From: Oscillospiraceae bacterium
GTDB taxonomy: Bacteria > Bacillota > Clostridia > Oscillospirales > Ruminococcaceae
Reading direction: 5' to 3'
Assembly: GCA_017440425.1 (NCBI GenBank)
Contig: JAFSHJ010000289.1
Span: 1 to 14,278, forward strand
Length of the DNA: 14,278 bases
Below, one piece after another: positions 1 through 7,692 of this stretch (its first letter is position 1; each line of letters opens with the position of its first letter). Under the pieces are notes generated by a model that searched no databases, was not told the origin of the DNA, and saw only the letters and a program-made list of their open reading frames with translations. The position numbers and the translations under genes were made by a program.

Positions 1-303
1 ATCGCCACAGCAAATATGCTCAAAGGCGGTGCGGAACAGGGTGCAACGGGTGAAAATCCCGTGGTGCTTGCCGCCGAGACCGCCGATATAATCGTTGGTG
101 TCATCGGAATTGCCATTCCCCATTCCCTTTTGGGTGAAGTTACACCTAAAATGGCGGAGGCAATCGGCAAAAGCCGTGCACAAAAAATTCTTATACCGTC
201 TTCGCGCTGCAACAACTTTGTTGTGGGCACAGAAAACTACACCCTGACTGATCTGGTTGAGGGTGCGGCAAATAAAATCATCTCAATAACAAACAGCAAA
301 TAA
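1..303 (+). CDS. DUF3842 family protein, C-terminal part (5' end outside window)
   Basis: The reading frame is open from base 1 (IATAN, then MLKGGAEQGATGEN) and ends at TAA 301-303, so the first ATG at 16 is internal and the true start lies upstream. The visible 100 residues resemble the DUF3842 family of small Clostridia proteins, which I recognise by the pattern MLKGGA-x2-GATGEN, a hydrophobic IIVGVIGIAIPHSLLGEVTPKMAEAIG stretch (given here only as a landmark between about residues 30 and 56 of the visible part) and KILIPSS-x-C near the end. The glycine-rich style suggests a small Rossmann-like fold, but the missing N-terminus is where a nucleotide-binding loop would be seen. Function is unknown. 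pyrE follows after 20 nt in the same direction, so the two are probably co-transcribed. Confidence 0.75.
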   Translation: MATANMLKGGAEQGATGENPVVLAAETADIIVGVIGIAIPHSLLGEVTPKMAEAIGKSRAQKILIPSSRCNNFVVGTENYTLTDLVEGAANKIISITNSK

Positions 304-323
304 TTATCAGGAGGAAATATACA

Positions 324-983
324 ATGTCTCTCTCAGCCGAAAAACGCCGCTTTATAGAGTTTATGACCGGTGCAGGAGTTCTCCGTTTTGGTGAGTTTAT
401 GACCAAGAGCGGACGTCTCTCTCCCTATTTTGTAAACACCGGCCTCTACCGCACCGGCGCACAGATCTCCGCTCTCGGCGATTTCTATGCACAGCTCATC
501 CACGACAGCATCGGTGATGATTTTACCGCAATGTTCGGACCGGCTTACAAGGGCATCCCCCTTGCAGTAACCACCGCAGGTGCTCTCTCCCGCAACTATT
601 CCGTCGATAAACCCTTCTTCTTCAACCGCAAAGAAGCAAAGGACCACGGTGAGGGCGGCAGCTTTGTAGGTTATGCACCCCAGAACGGCGACAAGGTCAT
701 CATCATCGAAGACGTTATCACCGCAGGCACCGCTCTCCGCGAAGTTATGCCCATGCTTCTCGGCTGCGCAGACATTACCGTTAAAGATATGTTCATCTCC
801 GTTGACCGCTGCGAGCGCGGACAGAATGCCGCTCTTTCCGCAGTTAAAGAAGCCGAACAGAACTACGGCATCAAAGTTCATCCCATCGTAACCGTTTACG
901 ATATTCTTGAGTACCTCCGCGAAGACCCCGCAAACGCTGCTCACGTTGAAGCTATGGAGCGCTATATTGCACAGTATTGCTGA
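324..983 (+). CDS. pyrE: Orotate phosphoribosyltransferase
   Basis: Cytoplasmic enzyme of de novo pyrimidine synthesis: orotate plus PRPP gives orotidine 5'-monophosphate and pyrophosphate. The 219-residue length fits the family. A strong Shine-Dalgarno (AGGAGGA at 309-315) sits about 9 nt before the ATG. Residues 72-78 (GPAYKGI) form the conserved substrate-binding segment. The flexible catalytic loop lies around NRKEAKDHGEGG (101-112), with the expected K/E/K/H residues. The PRPP-binding signature VIIIEDVITAGTA (125-137) carries the acidic pair ED followed by the TAGTA loop. No terminator is visible in the 30 nt before the next gene, so read-through into the solute-binding protein gene is likely. 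No other pyr genes are in the window. Family assignment is secure. Confidence 0.96.
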   Translation: MSLSAEKRRFIEFMTGAGVLRFGEFMTKSGRLSPYFVNTGLYRTGAQISALGDFYAQLIHDSIGDDFTAMFGPAYKGIPLAVTTAGALSRNYSVDKPFFFNRKEAKDHGEGGSFVGYAPQNGDKVIIIEDVITAGTALREVMPMLLGCADITVKDMFISVDRCERGQNAALSAVKEAEQNYGIKVHPIVTVYDILEYLREDPANAAHVEAMERYIAQYC

Positions 984-1013
984 TCACACAAGACATAAAT
1001 GAGGTGTTTGGTT

Positions 1014-2702
1014 ATGCCAAAACGCATACTCTCAATTTTAATTGCACTTATAATTGTTATTTCAACCCTGCTCACCGCCTGCTCGGAGATCCCCGAGAAT
1101 TCGGGTGTGGAAGACACTTTCGATGTTTCCGACACAAGCGAAGATAGCACCGAACCCGAAGACAGCTCCGGTGCGGAGGAGGACTCCGAAGAGCCTGCCC
1201 TCTCCGAAAACGCATGGCGGACCGCAAAAACCGCATTCCCCATCGTTGTGGACGAGATAACCCTCAAAGGAATGATGCCCGGCGACCTCAAGTGGGAGGA
1301 GCAGGGCGTTGTTAAGGCACTTGAAAAACTGACCAACATCTCCATTGAGATGACCGTTGTGCCTGCCGACACCTTTGAAGAGCGCAAGCTGGTGGCTCTC
1401 GCCTCCGATGAATATCCCGATTTCTTCTATATGGCGGGACTTTCTGCGGAGCAGCAGATGCTTTACGGACAGAAGAGCGGCGCACTCATCGATCTTCTCC
1501 CCATGATCGAGGGCGGTTACGCACCCAATCTCTCCAACTTCTTCTACGATGCGGATTCTGCGCCCACTCCGACCCTTGCATCCTGCCTTGTGGATGGCAA
1601 AATGTATTCTCTCCCCTATATCTACAACGGATTTGACGAGGGATTCATTGCCATTAACACAGCCTTTTTGGAAAAACTGGAGCTTGAAATGCCCCAGACC
1701 ACCGATCAACTGCTGGAGACGCTGCGCAAAGTGAAGGACGGCAACCCCAACGGCAACAAAAAGTCCAAGGAGATTGGCATTGCCTCTCTCTATGGCTCTC
1801 ACTATCTCACCCCCTTCCTCGGCTGCTTCAGCATCCCCACAGACGGCATCTATCTGGACGGCTCCACCGTTAAGCTGGGCGCTGTTCAGCCGGAATACAA
1901 GGAGTTTCTTGAGTTTTTTGCCACCTGCTTTGAGGAAGAGCTGGTTGACACAAGACTTAAATCCAACACCGTCAACGACAAAGATGCGGTTGCGGAGCTC
2001 TCTGCCAACACCATCTTTATGATGTATACCGGCAGCACCGCCGTTTTCGGTGACCATGCCGACGATTACACCGTTTTCACCCTGACCGACCCCGCAAACG
2101 GCAAAAAGGTTTGGTCTGCACCAAAGGATGTGGAGATCGGCACATTTGCCATCACCGACAAGTGCGAATATCCCGAGGCAATGCTGCGCTGGGCAGATTA
2201 TTTCTACTCCGCAGAGGGACAGAAGCTGCTCAACATGGGTGTTGAGGGCGAAAACTACACCCTGAAAGAGGATGAAGACGGCAACTCTCTCTGGACTCCC
2301 AAAAAGAAAGCCGCAGCCACCATGTCCGAATGGCTCACCTCCTTCTCCATTCTCCCCACGCTCACCACCGTCAAAGCCCCCGGCTTCTATTGCTACGATA
2401 TCATCACCACCTCCTCCGACGAGGTTGCCGTGAAACAGAGCGAATACCGCCTGGCTTTGAACGAAATTACCGTTCCCTCTTATCCCACCGTCACCTTCAC
2501 CGAGGATGAGCTTGCAGGTCTTGAAGGCTTTGCCGTGCTCTCCAACTACATAGCAGATATGCAGCTCAAATTCATCACCGGCGAGGCCGACATTGAGAAA
2601 GACTGGGACGATTATATCGAGATCCTCGAAAAATACCGCGTGGACAGCTACGTTGCCATCTATCAGGCAGCATATGACAGATATATCGAATCTGTAAAAT
2701 AA
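1014..2702 (+). CDS. Extracellular solute-binding lipoprotein (ABC transporter, YtcQ/LplA-like)
   Basis: The predicted mature protein is anchored to the outer face of the membrane and would capture a solute, probably an oligosaccharide, for an ABC importer. I chose the ATG at 1014 because ATGAGGTG (999-1006) provides a ribosome binding site for it; the in-frame ATG at 999 lies on that site and lacks one of its own. From 1014 the product has 562 residues: positive MPKR, a hydrophobic core (5-20), then the lipobox LTAC with Cys23. Residues about 24-60 form an acidic Ser/Glu/Asp/Pro-rich linker. The rest resembles family 1 solute-binding proteins, with EGQKLLNMGVEGENYTL in the C-terminal half and a YQAAYDRYIE-type C-terminus typical of the YtcQ/LplA/YesO group. 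No permease or ATPase gene is adjacent, so its transporter must be encoded elsewhere. The substrate cannot be told from sequence. Confidence 0.88.
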   Translation: MPKRILSILIALIIVISTLLTACSEIPENSGVEDTFDVSDTSEDSTEPEDSSGAEEDSEEPALSENAWRTAKTAFPIVVDEITLKGMMPGDLKWEEQGVVKALEKLTNISIEMTVVPADTFEERKLVALASDEYPDFFYMAGLSAEQQMLYGQKSGALIDLLPMIEGGYAPNLSNFFYDADSAPTPTLASCLVDGKMYSLPYIYNGFDEGFIAINTAFLEKLELEMPQTTDQLLETLRKVKDGNPNGNKKSKEIGIASLYGSHYLTPFLGCFSIPTDGIYLDGSTVKLGAVQPEYKEFLEFFATCFEEELVDTRLKSNTVNDKDAVAELSANTIFMMYTGSTAVFGDHADDYTVFTLTDPANGKKVWSAPKDVEIGTFAITDKCEYPEAMLRWADYFYSAEGQKLLNMGVEGENYTLKEDEDGNSLWTPKKKAAATMSEWLTSFSILPTLTTVKAPGFYCYDIITTSSDEVAVKQSEYRLALNEITVPSYPTVTFTEDELAGLEGFAVLSNYIADMQLKFITGEADIEKDWDDYIEILEKYRVDSYVAIYQAAYDRYIESVK

Positions 2703-2714
2703 CACCAAAAAGTT

Positions 2715-2750
2715 ATCGGCACACATTCTCCCGAACGTGTGCCGATTTTT
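2715..2750. terminator. Shared (bidirectional) intrinsic terminator between converging genes
   Basis: A perfect 10-bp stem, ATCGGCACAC (2715-2724) with GTGTGCCGAT (2737-2746), encloses a 12-nt loop and is followed on the + strand by T5 (2746-2750). On the - strand the stem is followed by AA-C-TTTTT (complement of 2707-2714), so it can also stop transcription leaving cca. It lies just after the solute-binding protein stop and just before the cca stop (2749-2751). The T-tract even overlaps the last bases of cca. Confidence 0.88.
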
Positions 2751-3957
2751 ATTGCTCTTCTTTAAATTGTTTTGCTCTTTGCAGCAGATTTTCTCTGCTG
2801 TTTTCCGCACCTGCCATCACTTCACGAAGCAAACTGCCGAGAACTGTGCCTATCGCTCTGCCCTCAAACCCAAGTTCCGCCATATCCTTTCCGTTGACGG
2901 CAAGCTGCTCCGTCTTGAAACATCTGCCCTCTTCAAGCAGCCGACACAGCCTTTGTTTTGATTTTTCCGCACAGCCGTCGCCAAATATCCTACGCAGCTC
3001 AAAGAGTCTGAATGCGTCTTCCGCACCCATTTTTGCGGTAAGCTCCAGCAACTCAATGTCGGATGTAAGGGCGGTTTTGCCGTTTTCCAAAAAGGCAGCT
3101 ATCCGCTTTATCTCGCTGTTTTTGAATTTAAGCGCTGCAAGCCGCTCTTTTGCCTGCTCTGCGGAAATGCTCCAAAACAGCGCTGCCGTACGTGTTTCAA
3201 GCTCTTTTGGCAGTTTATCGATGCGCTCTATGCCTGCATCACAAGCCTCAAAGCTTGGTATCTGCGACAAAATATCCGTTTTTTTCATCAATGCAAGGGT
3301 CTCGCCTGCCCTCTCGGCGGTTATTATGCCGGCAAGCTCCGCCGTCACCCTCTCCACAGAGAGCAGGGATATTCTCTCTTTGCAGCTTTCCATTGCGGCG
3401 AGGGTGGCATCTTCGATAACGAAGCCTTTTCCCTCTGTGTTTTTCAGCTTTGACATAAACCTAAATGCCCTAAGTATCCGCAGAGCATCCTCGTTGAAAC
3501 GTTTTTGTGCATCGCCCACACAGCGGATGATTCCGTTTTGCAGGTCTTCTCTGCCGCTAAAACGGTCGGTCAGTCCCCTTGCGGGGTTATATGCCATTGC
3601 GTTAACGGTGAAATCCCGCCGTGAGAGGTCGTCGGTGAGTCTGTCGGAGAACACCACGCTGTCGGGGTGTCTGCCGTCGGAATAGCTGCCGTCTTTTCGG
3701 AAGGTGGTTATCTCCACCGCATATTCTCCCGACAAAAGGGTCATTGTGCCGTGTTTTTCGCCGGTGGCGATCAGCTTTTTCCCTGCAAAACAGCGGCGCA
3801 TCTCCTCTGTGGAGGCAGATGTGGTCACATCCCAATCGTTTATCTCCCGTTCAAGCAGGCTGTCCCGCACGCACCCGCCCACAACATAGGCTTCGGCGCC
3901 ATATTCCTCAAGGGCAGTTATCACCGCAGAAATTTCTTTCGGCAGCAGTATCTCCAC
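2749..3957 (-). CDS. cca: CCA tRNA nucleotidyltransferase / poly(A) polymerase family
   Basis: Adds or repairs the 3'-CCA end of tRNAs from CTP and ATP without a nucleic acid template. The 402-residue protein opens with a class II nucleotidyltransferase head: VVGGCVRDSLL (25-35) is the GGxVRD nucleotide-binding loop. DWD (41-43) is the metal-binding DxD pair, though its spacing to the loop should be confirmed by alignment. RRDFTVNAMAYN and RFNEDALRILRAFRF are the two further conserved blocks. The start is GTG directly after the TAA of the uracil-DNA glycosylase gene (TAAGTG), with no clear Shine-Dalgarno of its own, which points to translational coupling. CCA-adding and A-adding or poly(A) enzymes share these motifs, so exact specificity is inferred; in Firmicutes with one such gene it is normally the CCA-adding enzyme. 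Confidence 0.92.
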   Translation of the reverse strand: MEILLPKEISAVITALEEYGAEAYVVGGCVRDSLLEREINDWDVTTSASTEEMRRCFAGKKLIATGEKHGTMTLLSGEYAVEITTFRKDGSYSDGRHPDSVVFSDRLTDDLSRRDFTVNAMAYNPARGLTDRFSGREDLQNGIIRCVGDAQKRFNEDALRILRAFRFMSKLKNTEGKGFVIEDATLAAMESCKERISLLSVERVTAELAGIITAERAGETLALMKKTDILSQIPSFEACDAGIERIDKLPKELETRTAALFWSISAEQAKERLAALKFKNSEIKRIAAFLENGKTALTSDIELLELTAKMGAEDAFRLFELRRIFGDGCAEKSKQRLCRLLEEGRCFKTEQLAVNGKDMAELGFEGRAIGTVLGSLLREVMAGAENSRENLLQRAKQFKEEQ

Positions 3958-4557
3958 TTATCTCAACCCACTCTCGGTGTAAGTTTCGGGGCATATCTCG
4001 TTTATTTTGTCGCGCAGCTTCAGGAAATCCTCCATTGCCGCAGGCTTGTTGTTGGGGTTGCGCAAAAGTGCGGCAGGATGGAAGGTGCCCATGAAAAGGA
4101 TGCCGCCTTTTTCAAACCACATACCGTGCTCAACGGTGACTCTGAAATCCTGCTTTATCAGCTTTTGTGCGGATATTCTGCCGAGGCAGACTATTATTTT
4201 GGGTGCGATAAGCTTTGTCTGTGCTCTCAGCCAGTTTATGCAGCTTTCCTGCTCTTCCGGCTGGGGATCGCGGTTTTTGGGCGGACGGCATTTGACGATG
4301 TTTGCAATATAGATATTCTCTTTGCGGGAGAGGTCCACAGCATCCAGCATTTTATCCAGCAGCTGACCTCCTCTGCCCACAAAAGGCACGCCCTGCAGGT
4401 CCTCGTTTTCACCCGGACCCTCACCGATGAACAGCACGTTTGCCTTGGGGTTTCCCACACCGAAGACTACGTTCGTCCTTGTTTTTGCCAGCTCGCATTT
4501 TTGGCAAAGCATACATTCCTCACGGAGTTTATCAAAGGCGGTTATTTCTGTGTTCAT
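3958..4557 (-). CDS. Uracil-DNA glycosylase, family 4 (iron-sulfur type)
   Basis: Removes uracil from DNA arising by cytosine deamination or dUMP incorporation, the first step of base excision repair. I start at the ATG at 4557, giving 199 residues, because TGGAGGATACTAT lies immediately upstream; a longer in-frame reading from 4596 has no such site. Iron-sulfur ligands are C18 and C21 ([11 protein letters not shown], the family CxxC block), C90 and C106; C15 is an extra cysteine. Motif A is GEGPGENED (45-53), followed by [13 protein letters not shown] (56-68). Motif B is [10 protein letters not shown] (158-167), with the catalytic-region HPA. It abuts cca, whose GTG follows its stop codon, so the two form a two-gene unit. 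Some relatives are annotated as phage SPO1 DNA polymerase-related proteins; the motifs here favour an active glycosylase. Confidence 0.93.
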   Translation of the reverse strand: MNTEITAFDKLREECMLCQKCELAKTRTNVVFGVGNPKANVLFIGEGPGENEDLQGVPFVGRGGQLLDKMLDAVDLSRKENIYIANIVKCRPPKNRDPQPEEQESCINWLRAQTKLIAPKIIVCLGRISAQKLIKQDFRVTVEHGMWFEKGGILFMGTFHPAALLRNPNNKPAAMEDFLKLRDKINEICPETYTESGLR

Positions 4558-4580
4558 ATAGTATCCTCCAAACAAGCATC

Positions 4581-4609
4581 TTGCAAAACAGGGCAATATG
4601 CGGTAAAAT
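4581..4609 (+). promoter_or_regulatory. Predicted promoter for the TtcA-like gene
   Basis: TTGCAA (4581-4586) and TAAAAT (4604-4609) are separated by 17 nt and lie in the 95-nt gap between the diverging uracil-DNA glycosylase and TtcA-like genes. The match to the vegetative sigma consensus is 4/6 and 5/6. I could not pick out an equally good promoter for the opposite direction in this gap. Confidence 0.55.
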
Positions 4610-4652
4610 ATTTTTAAAGCAGTTTAATACCGAAGAAACGGATGAATTATAT

Positions 4653-5384
4653 ATGCAAAAGCTAATGGGTTTTATGAGACGCGCAATTCAGGATTATGAG
4701 ATGATCGCCGACGGTGACAAAATTGCCATCGGTGTCAGCGGCGGAAAGGATTCTGTGGGACTTCTCTGCGGAATGGCACAGATGAGAAGATTTTTGCCGC
4801 AGAAATACGATGTGGTGGCTGTCACCATCGACCCCTGCTTTGGGGGCAAAGAGGGGGATTACTCCCAAATTGAAAAGCTGTGTGAGCAGCTGAACGTGGA
4901 ATACAGCATCAAACGCAGCAACATCTCCGACGTTGTGTTTGATATCCGCAACGAGAAAAACCCCTGCAGCCTTTGCGCAAAACTGAGAAGGGGCGCCCTC
5001 CACGACGAGGCACTTCGCCTTGGCTGCAACAAAATGGCTCTCGGCCACAACATGGACGATGCTGTGGAGACATTCATCATGAACCTTTTTCAGGGCGGCC
5101 ACATCGGCTGTTTTGCGCCGGTGACCTGGCTCTCCCGCAAGGAGATAACCGTTATCCGCCCCTTGGTTTACACCCCGGAGCGTGAGGTGCGCAATGCCGT
5201 TATCCGTGCCGGACTGCCCATTGTTGAAAGCTGCTGCCCTGTCAACGGAAAAACCAACCGCGAGGACACCAAGCAGTTTATCGCAGGGTTGGAAGAGCAA
5301 AACCCCGGACTTCGTGAGCGCATCTTCGGCGCAATGATACGCGGAGACATTGACGGATGGGGACGCGGCAAGGTTGGCCGCTGA
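4653..5384 (+). CDS. TtcA-like tRNA 2-thiocytidine biosynthesis protein (PP-loop ATPase)
   Basis: A 243-residue member of the adenine nucleotide alpha hydrolase superfamily, most like TtcA, which adenylates and thiolates C32 of certain tRNAs using an iron-sulfur cluster. The ATP PP-loop is SGGKDS (29-34). CSLC (105-108) and the ESCCPVNGK segment with C194/C195 supply the three-cysteine pattern TtcA uses to hold its cluster. GHNMDD (131-136) is the second conserved superfamily block. I start at ATG 4653, which gives a normal TtcA N-terminus; its ribosome binding site is weak (purine-rich GAAGAAACGGATGA at 4632-4645), and the frame stays open upstream only into the promoter. TilS, the other common PP-loop tRNA enzyme, is unlikely because it lacks the cysteines. 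Clostridia often carry several TtcA-like paralogues, so the exact tRNA target is not certain. Confidence 0.85.
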   Translation: MQKLMGFMRRAIQDYEMIADGDKIAIGVSGGKDSVGLLCGMAQMRRFLPQKYDVVAVTIDPCFGGKEGDYSQIEKLCEQLNVEYSIKRSNISDVVFDIRNEKNPCSLCAKLRRGALHDEALRLGCNKMALGHNMDDAVETFIMNLFQGGHIGCFAPVTWLSRKEITVIRPLVYTPEREVRNAVIRAGLPIVESCCPVNGKTNREDTKQFIAGLEEQNPGLRERIFGAMIRGDIDGWGRGKVGR

Positions 5385-5400
5385 CCACAGAATTTAAATT

Positions 5401-5438
5401 GCCCTTGCTGACAGCAACACTGCCGCAAGGGCTTTTTT
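5401..5438 (+). terminator. Intrinsic terminator after the TtcA-like gene
   Basis: GCCCTTGC (5401-5408) pairs with GCAAGGGC (5425-5432) around a 16-nt loop and is followed by T6 (5433-5438). The converging FGGY kinase gene ends only 6 nt further on (5444). On the opposite strand the stem is followed by AATTTAAATT, a poorer T-tract, so it may also slow transcription from the kinase side. Confidence 0.82.
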
Positions 5439-5443
5439 GTCTA

Positions 5444-6949
5444 TTAAAGCTTGGGGAAAACATCTTTAAGCGCTGTGTAGCAGGCTTTGTAGACGGGAAG
5501 TCTGCTTTGATAGAAGCTGTTGACCTCCATATCCGGCTCTGCCAGCTCTTTGGGACGGATGAATCTCTCCGATGCGGAGAAATCCTTGAATATCCCCGCT
5601 CCCACTCCTGCAATAACAGCAGCACCCATAGAGGAAGCCTCCTCCGTGCAGGTTGTCTGGCGCACCGTCACACCAAGAGCATCCGCCACCGTCTTTCTCC
5701 ACACCTCGCTGAGTGCAAGTCCGCCAATGAGTGTGAGGGGCGGGTTGGTTCTGTTTTTATAGGTGCCGTATATCAGCGCAAGGTTGAGTGCAACGCCCTC
5801 AACTGTGGCTCTCAGCATATCGTCTCGTGTGTGTGCAGGGGTAATTCCAATGTAGGCGCCCTTTGCCTGACTGTCCCACCAAGGACTGCGCTCGCCCATA
5901 AGATATGGCAGGAATATGAGCCCGTTTGCACCCACGGGCGATGCTTTGACCCGCTCGTTTATCTGCTTATATATGCTCTCTCCGCCGTTTTCGGCAAGAT
6001 ATTTTTCGTGGTGGCATATCTGCTCCTTCATCCAGTTGAAGGAATTTCCCGCAGACTGCATTGCGCCGCAGGCAACATACAGCTTCGGGTCGGGATGTAC
6101 CAGGTTGAACACCGTCATATCCTCATCCATAATGGGGTCTGTTAGGGCGGTGCTTATCCATGCGGAGGTTCCGAGGCAGCAATATGCCTCTCCCTCTTTC
6201 CAGCAGCCTGCTCCAACTGTGGCGGCGCTTCCGTCGCCTGCACCTGCAACAACGGGGGTTCCTTCAAGCAGACCGGTCTCCGCAGCCGCTTCTGCCGTCA
6301 CTCCGCCCACAATATCGGTGGAGTTGAGTATCTCCGGCAGCTTTGCTGCATCTATTCCCGCAAAATCGATTATCTCTTTTGACCAGCAATGATTTTTTAT
6401 ATCGTAGGCGTTGGTGAGAGAAGCGTCGCTGCGGTCGGTGGCAAAGCGTCCCGTGAATCTGAGGGATATGTAATCCTTGCTCTGCAGCATTTTATAGGTT
6501 TTTGCGTAGATCTCCGGCTGGTTGTTCTTTACCCACATCAGCTTCTCTATAGAATAGAAAGCCTGCGGTCTTGAGCCTGTCTTTTTATAGAATTCCCACA
6601 CGCCGAATTTTTCCTCCAGCGCTTTTGCCTCTTTGGAGGCACGGGTATCCATCCAGAGAATTGCATTTCTCAACGGCTTGCCGTTTTCATCAACGCAAAG
6701 ACAGCCGTTCATATGTCCGCTGAAGGAAACCGCAGCTATCTCCGCAGGGTCGATCTCCTTTATCAGCATACGGGTGGATTCCACAACGGCTCTCCACCAG
6801 TCGTCGGCATTCTGCTCGGCAAAGTTATCCTCGGGATAACAGACACCGTAGGATGCCACCTTGCTTGCCACAATGGAGCCGTCCTCGCTATAGAGGGTGG
6901 CTTTGTTGCCCGATGTTCCTATATCGTGTGAAAGAAGAAGTTTTCTCAT
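5444..6949 (-). CDS. FGGY-family carbohydrate kinase (xylulokinase-like)
   Basis: Predicted cytoplasmic ATP-dependent sugar kinase of 501 residues, the usual length for the family. DIGTSGNKATLY (9-20) is the phosphate-1 loop of the ASKHA fold. ILWMDTRA (97-104) is a conserved sugar-site block. AGAGDGSAATVGAG (235-248) carries the likely catalytic base D239. PYLMGERSPWWD (348-359) and the C-terminal FGGY signature GGLALSEVWRKTVADALG (409-426) follow. Overall it resembles xylulokinase more than glycerol kinase. However, the xylulokinase substrate motif GQMHG is here GHMNG (78-82), so the sugar may not be xylulose. It lies 32 nt downstream of a NERD-like membrane protein gene on the same strand and has only a weak ribosome binding site (GATGGTG). 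No isomerase or sugar transporter is adjacent. Family is certain; substrate is not. Confidence 0.9.
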   Translation of the reverse strand: MRKLLLSHDIGTSGNKATLYSEDGSIVASKVASYGVCYPEDNFAEQNADDWWRAVVESTRMLIKEIDPAEIAAVSFSGHMNGCLCVDENGKPLRNAILWMDTRASKEAKALEEKFGVWEFYKKTGSRPQAFYSIEKLMWVKNNQPEIYAKTYKMLQSKDYISLRFTGRFATDRSDASLTNAYDIKNHCWSKEIIDFAGIDAAKLPEILNSTDIVGGVTAEAAAETGLLEGTPVVAGAGDGSAATVGAGCWKEGEAYCCLGTSAWISTALTDPIMDEDMTVFNLVHPDPKLYVACGAMQSAGNSFNWMKEQICHHEKYLAENGGESIYKQINERVKASPVGANGLIFLPYLMGERSPWWDSQAKGAYIGITPAHTRDDMLRATVEGVALNLALIYGTYKNRTNPPLTLIGGLALSEVWRKTVADALGVTVRQTTCTEEASSMGAAVIAGVGAGIFKDFSASERFIRPKELAEPDMEVNSFYQSRLPVYKACYTALKDVFPKL

Positions 6950-6965
6950 TGTTGCACCATCAAAC

Positions 6966-6977
6966 AGCAGCGCTGCT
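6966..6977. repeat. Perfect 12-bp palindrome between the NERD-like and kinase genes
   Basis: AGCAGCGCTGCT reads the same on both strands and occupies the centre of the 32-nt gap between the stop of the upstream (-) gene (6982) and the start of the kinase (6949). It has no loop and no following T-tract, so it is not a convincing terminator. It could be an operator half of the kinase leader, an RNA hairpin affecting kinase translation, or chance. Confidence 0.4.
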
Positions 6978-6981
6978 TAAA

Positions 6982-7620
6982 TTATTCCTTGCTCTCGCTG
7001 ATGGAGTTGATAAGCTCAACAACAGCATCAACGTCCACGTTGTTGTCTTTTTCATATTTGGCTGCACGCAGAAGGCTCTTGAATCCGCCAATGTTCTTGA
7101 AATCGGAATATCCGGAGACATACATCTGAGCCATGCCGCCCTTTTTGCGTCTTGTCAGCACGATAACGCTGTCCATCTTGATGCCGTAGACCTTTTTGCG
7201 AGTGAACTCTTCACGCAGGAAGTTTACGCTGTCTTCAATTTCGGTGATCATATTGGGTACGTATTCTTTTTTATATTTGCCCTTTTCAACGTTTCCTGTC
7301 ACCTTCGCCCACTGCTTATCGTATGTGCTGCCGTAGTAGTCACTCTTGTCGTTGACTGTTTTGACGATCATAAGACCGTAGTAGCTGACGAGGATGTTCT
7401 CGTAATAGGCACTTTTGTTGCCGTTTTTAATGGTTACGTCGCTAACTACCTTATAGTTGCGGAAGGATGCAAATCTCTTGAGAATTGAATAGACCTTTTT
7501 TCTTCCGTAGATGCCCTTCTTGAGCTGATCTCTTTTGATCAGCAGCGGGATAAGCACTGCCGCAAGAATAACTATTGCTGCCACAGAAGCTATCAGTATG
7601 ATCATTTCAATTTTGTCCAT
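6982..7620 (-). CDS. Membrane-anchored protein with a NERD-like domain, function unknown
   Basis: A 212-residue protein with one N-terminal membrane segment (about 6-28, very hydrophobic) followed by a basic KRDQLKKGIYGRKK stretch, which predicts an N-out, C-in anchor with a cytoplasmic domain. Residues about 55-110 have the layout of a NERD (nuclease-related) domain: YKVVSDVTI, then ENILVSYYGLMIVKT, then YYGSTYDKQWAKV. The acidic residues usually seen in the D-hI-vvs-x-G-ifvIE-x-K core are altered: the E-x-K pair becomes VKT, so catalysis is doubtful. The remainder is Lys-rich with no motif I recognise. A strong site (AAAGGAGA, complement of 7629-7636) precedes the ATG. It heads a two-gene (-) unit with the FGGY kinase. 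The NERD reading is by eye and moderately uncertain. Confidence 0.7.
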   Translation of the reverse strand: MDKIEMIILIASVAAIVILAAVLIPLLIKRDQLKKGIYGRKKVYSILKRFASFRNYKVVSDVTIKNGNKSAYYENILVSYYGLMIVKTVNDKSDYYGSTYDKQWAKVTGNVEKGKYKKEYVPNMITEIEDSVNFLREEFTRKKVYGIKMDSVIVLTRRKKGGMAQMYVSGYSDFKNIGGFKSLLRAAKYEKDNNVDVDAVVELINSISESKE

Positions 7621-7664
7621 TTCAAAAATCTCCTTTAATTCGCTCTTTGTATACAGATATTTAT

Positions 7665-7692
7665 ATTATAGCAAAAATATTTGCAAAAGCAA
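7665..7692 (-). promoter_or_regulatory. Predicted promoter for the NERD-like/kinase unit
   Basis: Read on the - strand: TTGCTT (7692-7687), 16 nt, then TATAAT (7670-7665) preceded by TGC, which makes an extended -10. It lies about 45 nt upstream of the start codon. The spacer and -35 are covered by GCAAA/TTTGC half-sites described separately. Confidence 0.65.

Noticed and set aside
1062..2810. A 582-codon open frame on the minus strand opposite the solute-binding protein gene
   Set aside because: It mirrors a clearly real gene, has no family resemblance and no ribosome binding site, and runs through the terminator. It arises because the sense gene's codon usage avoids triplets whose complements are stops.
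3667..4617. A 316-codon plus-strand frame across cca and the uracil-DNA glycosylase gene
   Set aside because: It spans two real genes and their junction on the opposite strand; composition is that of a shadow frame.
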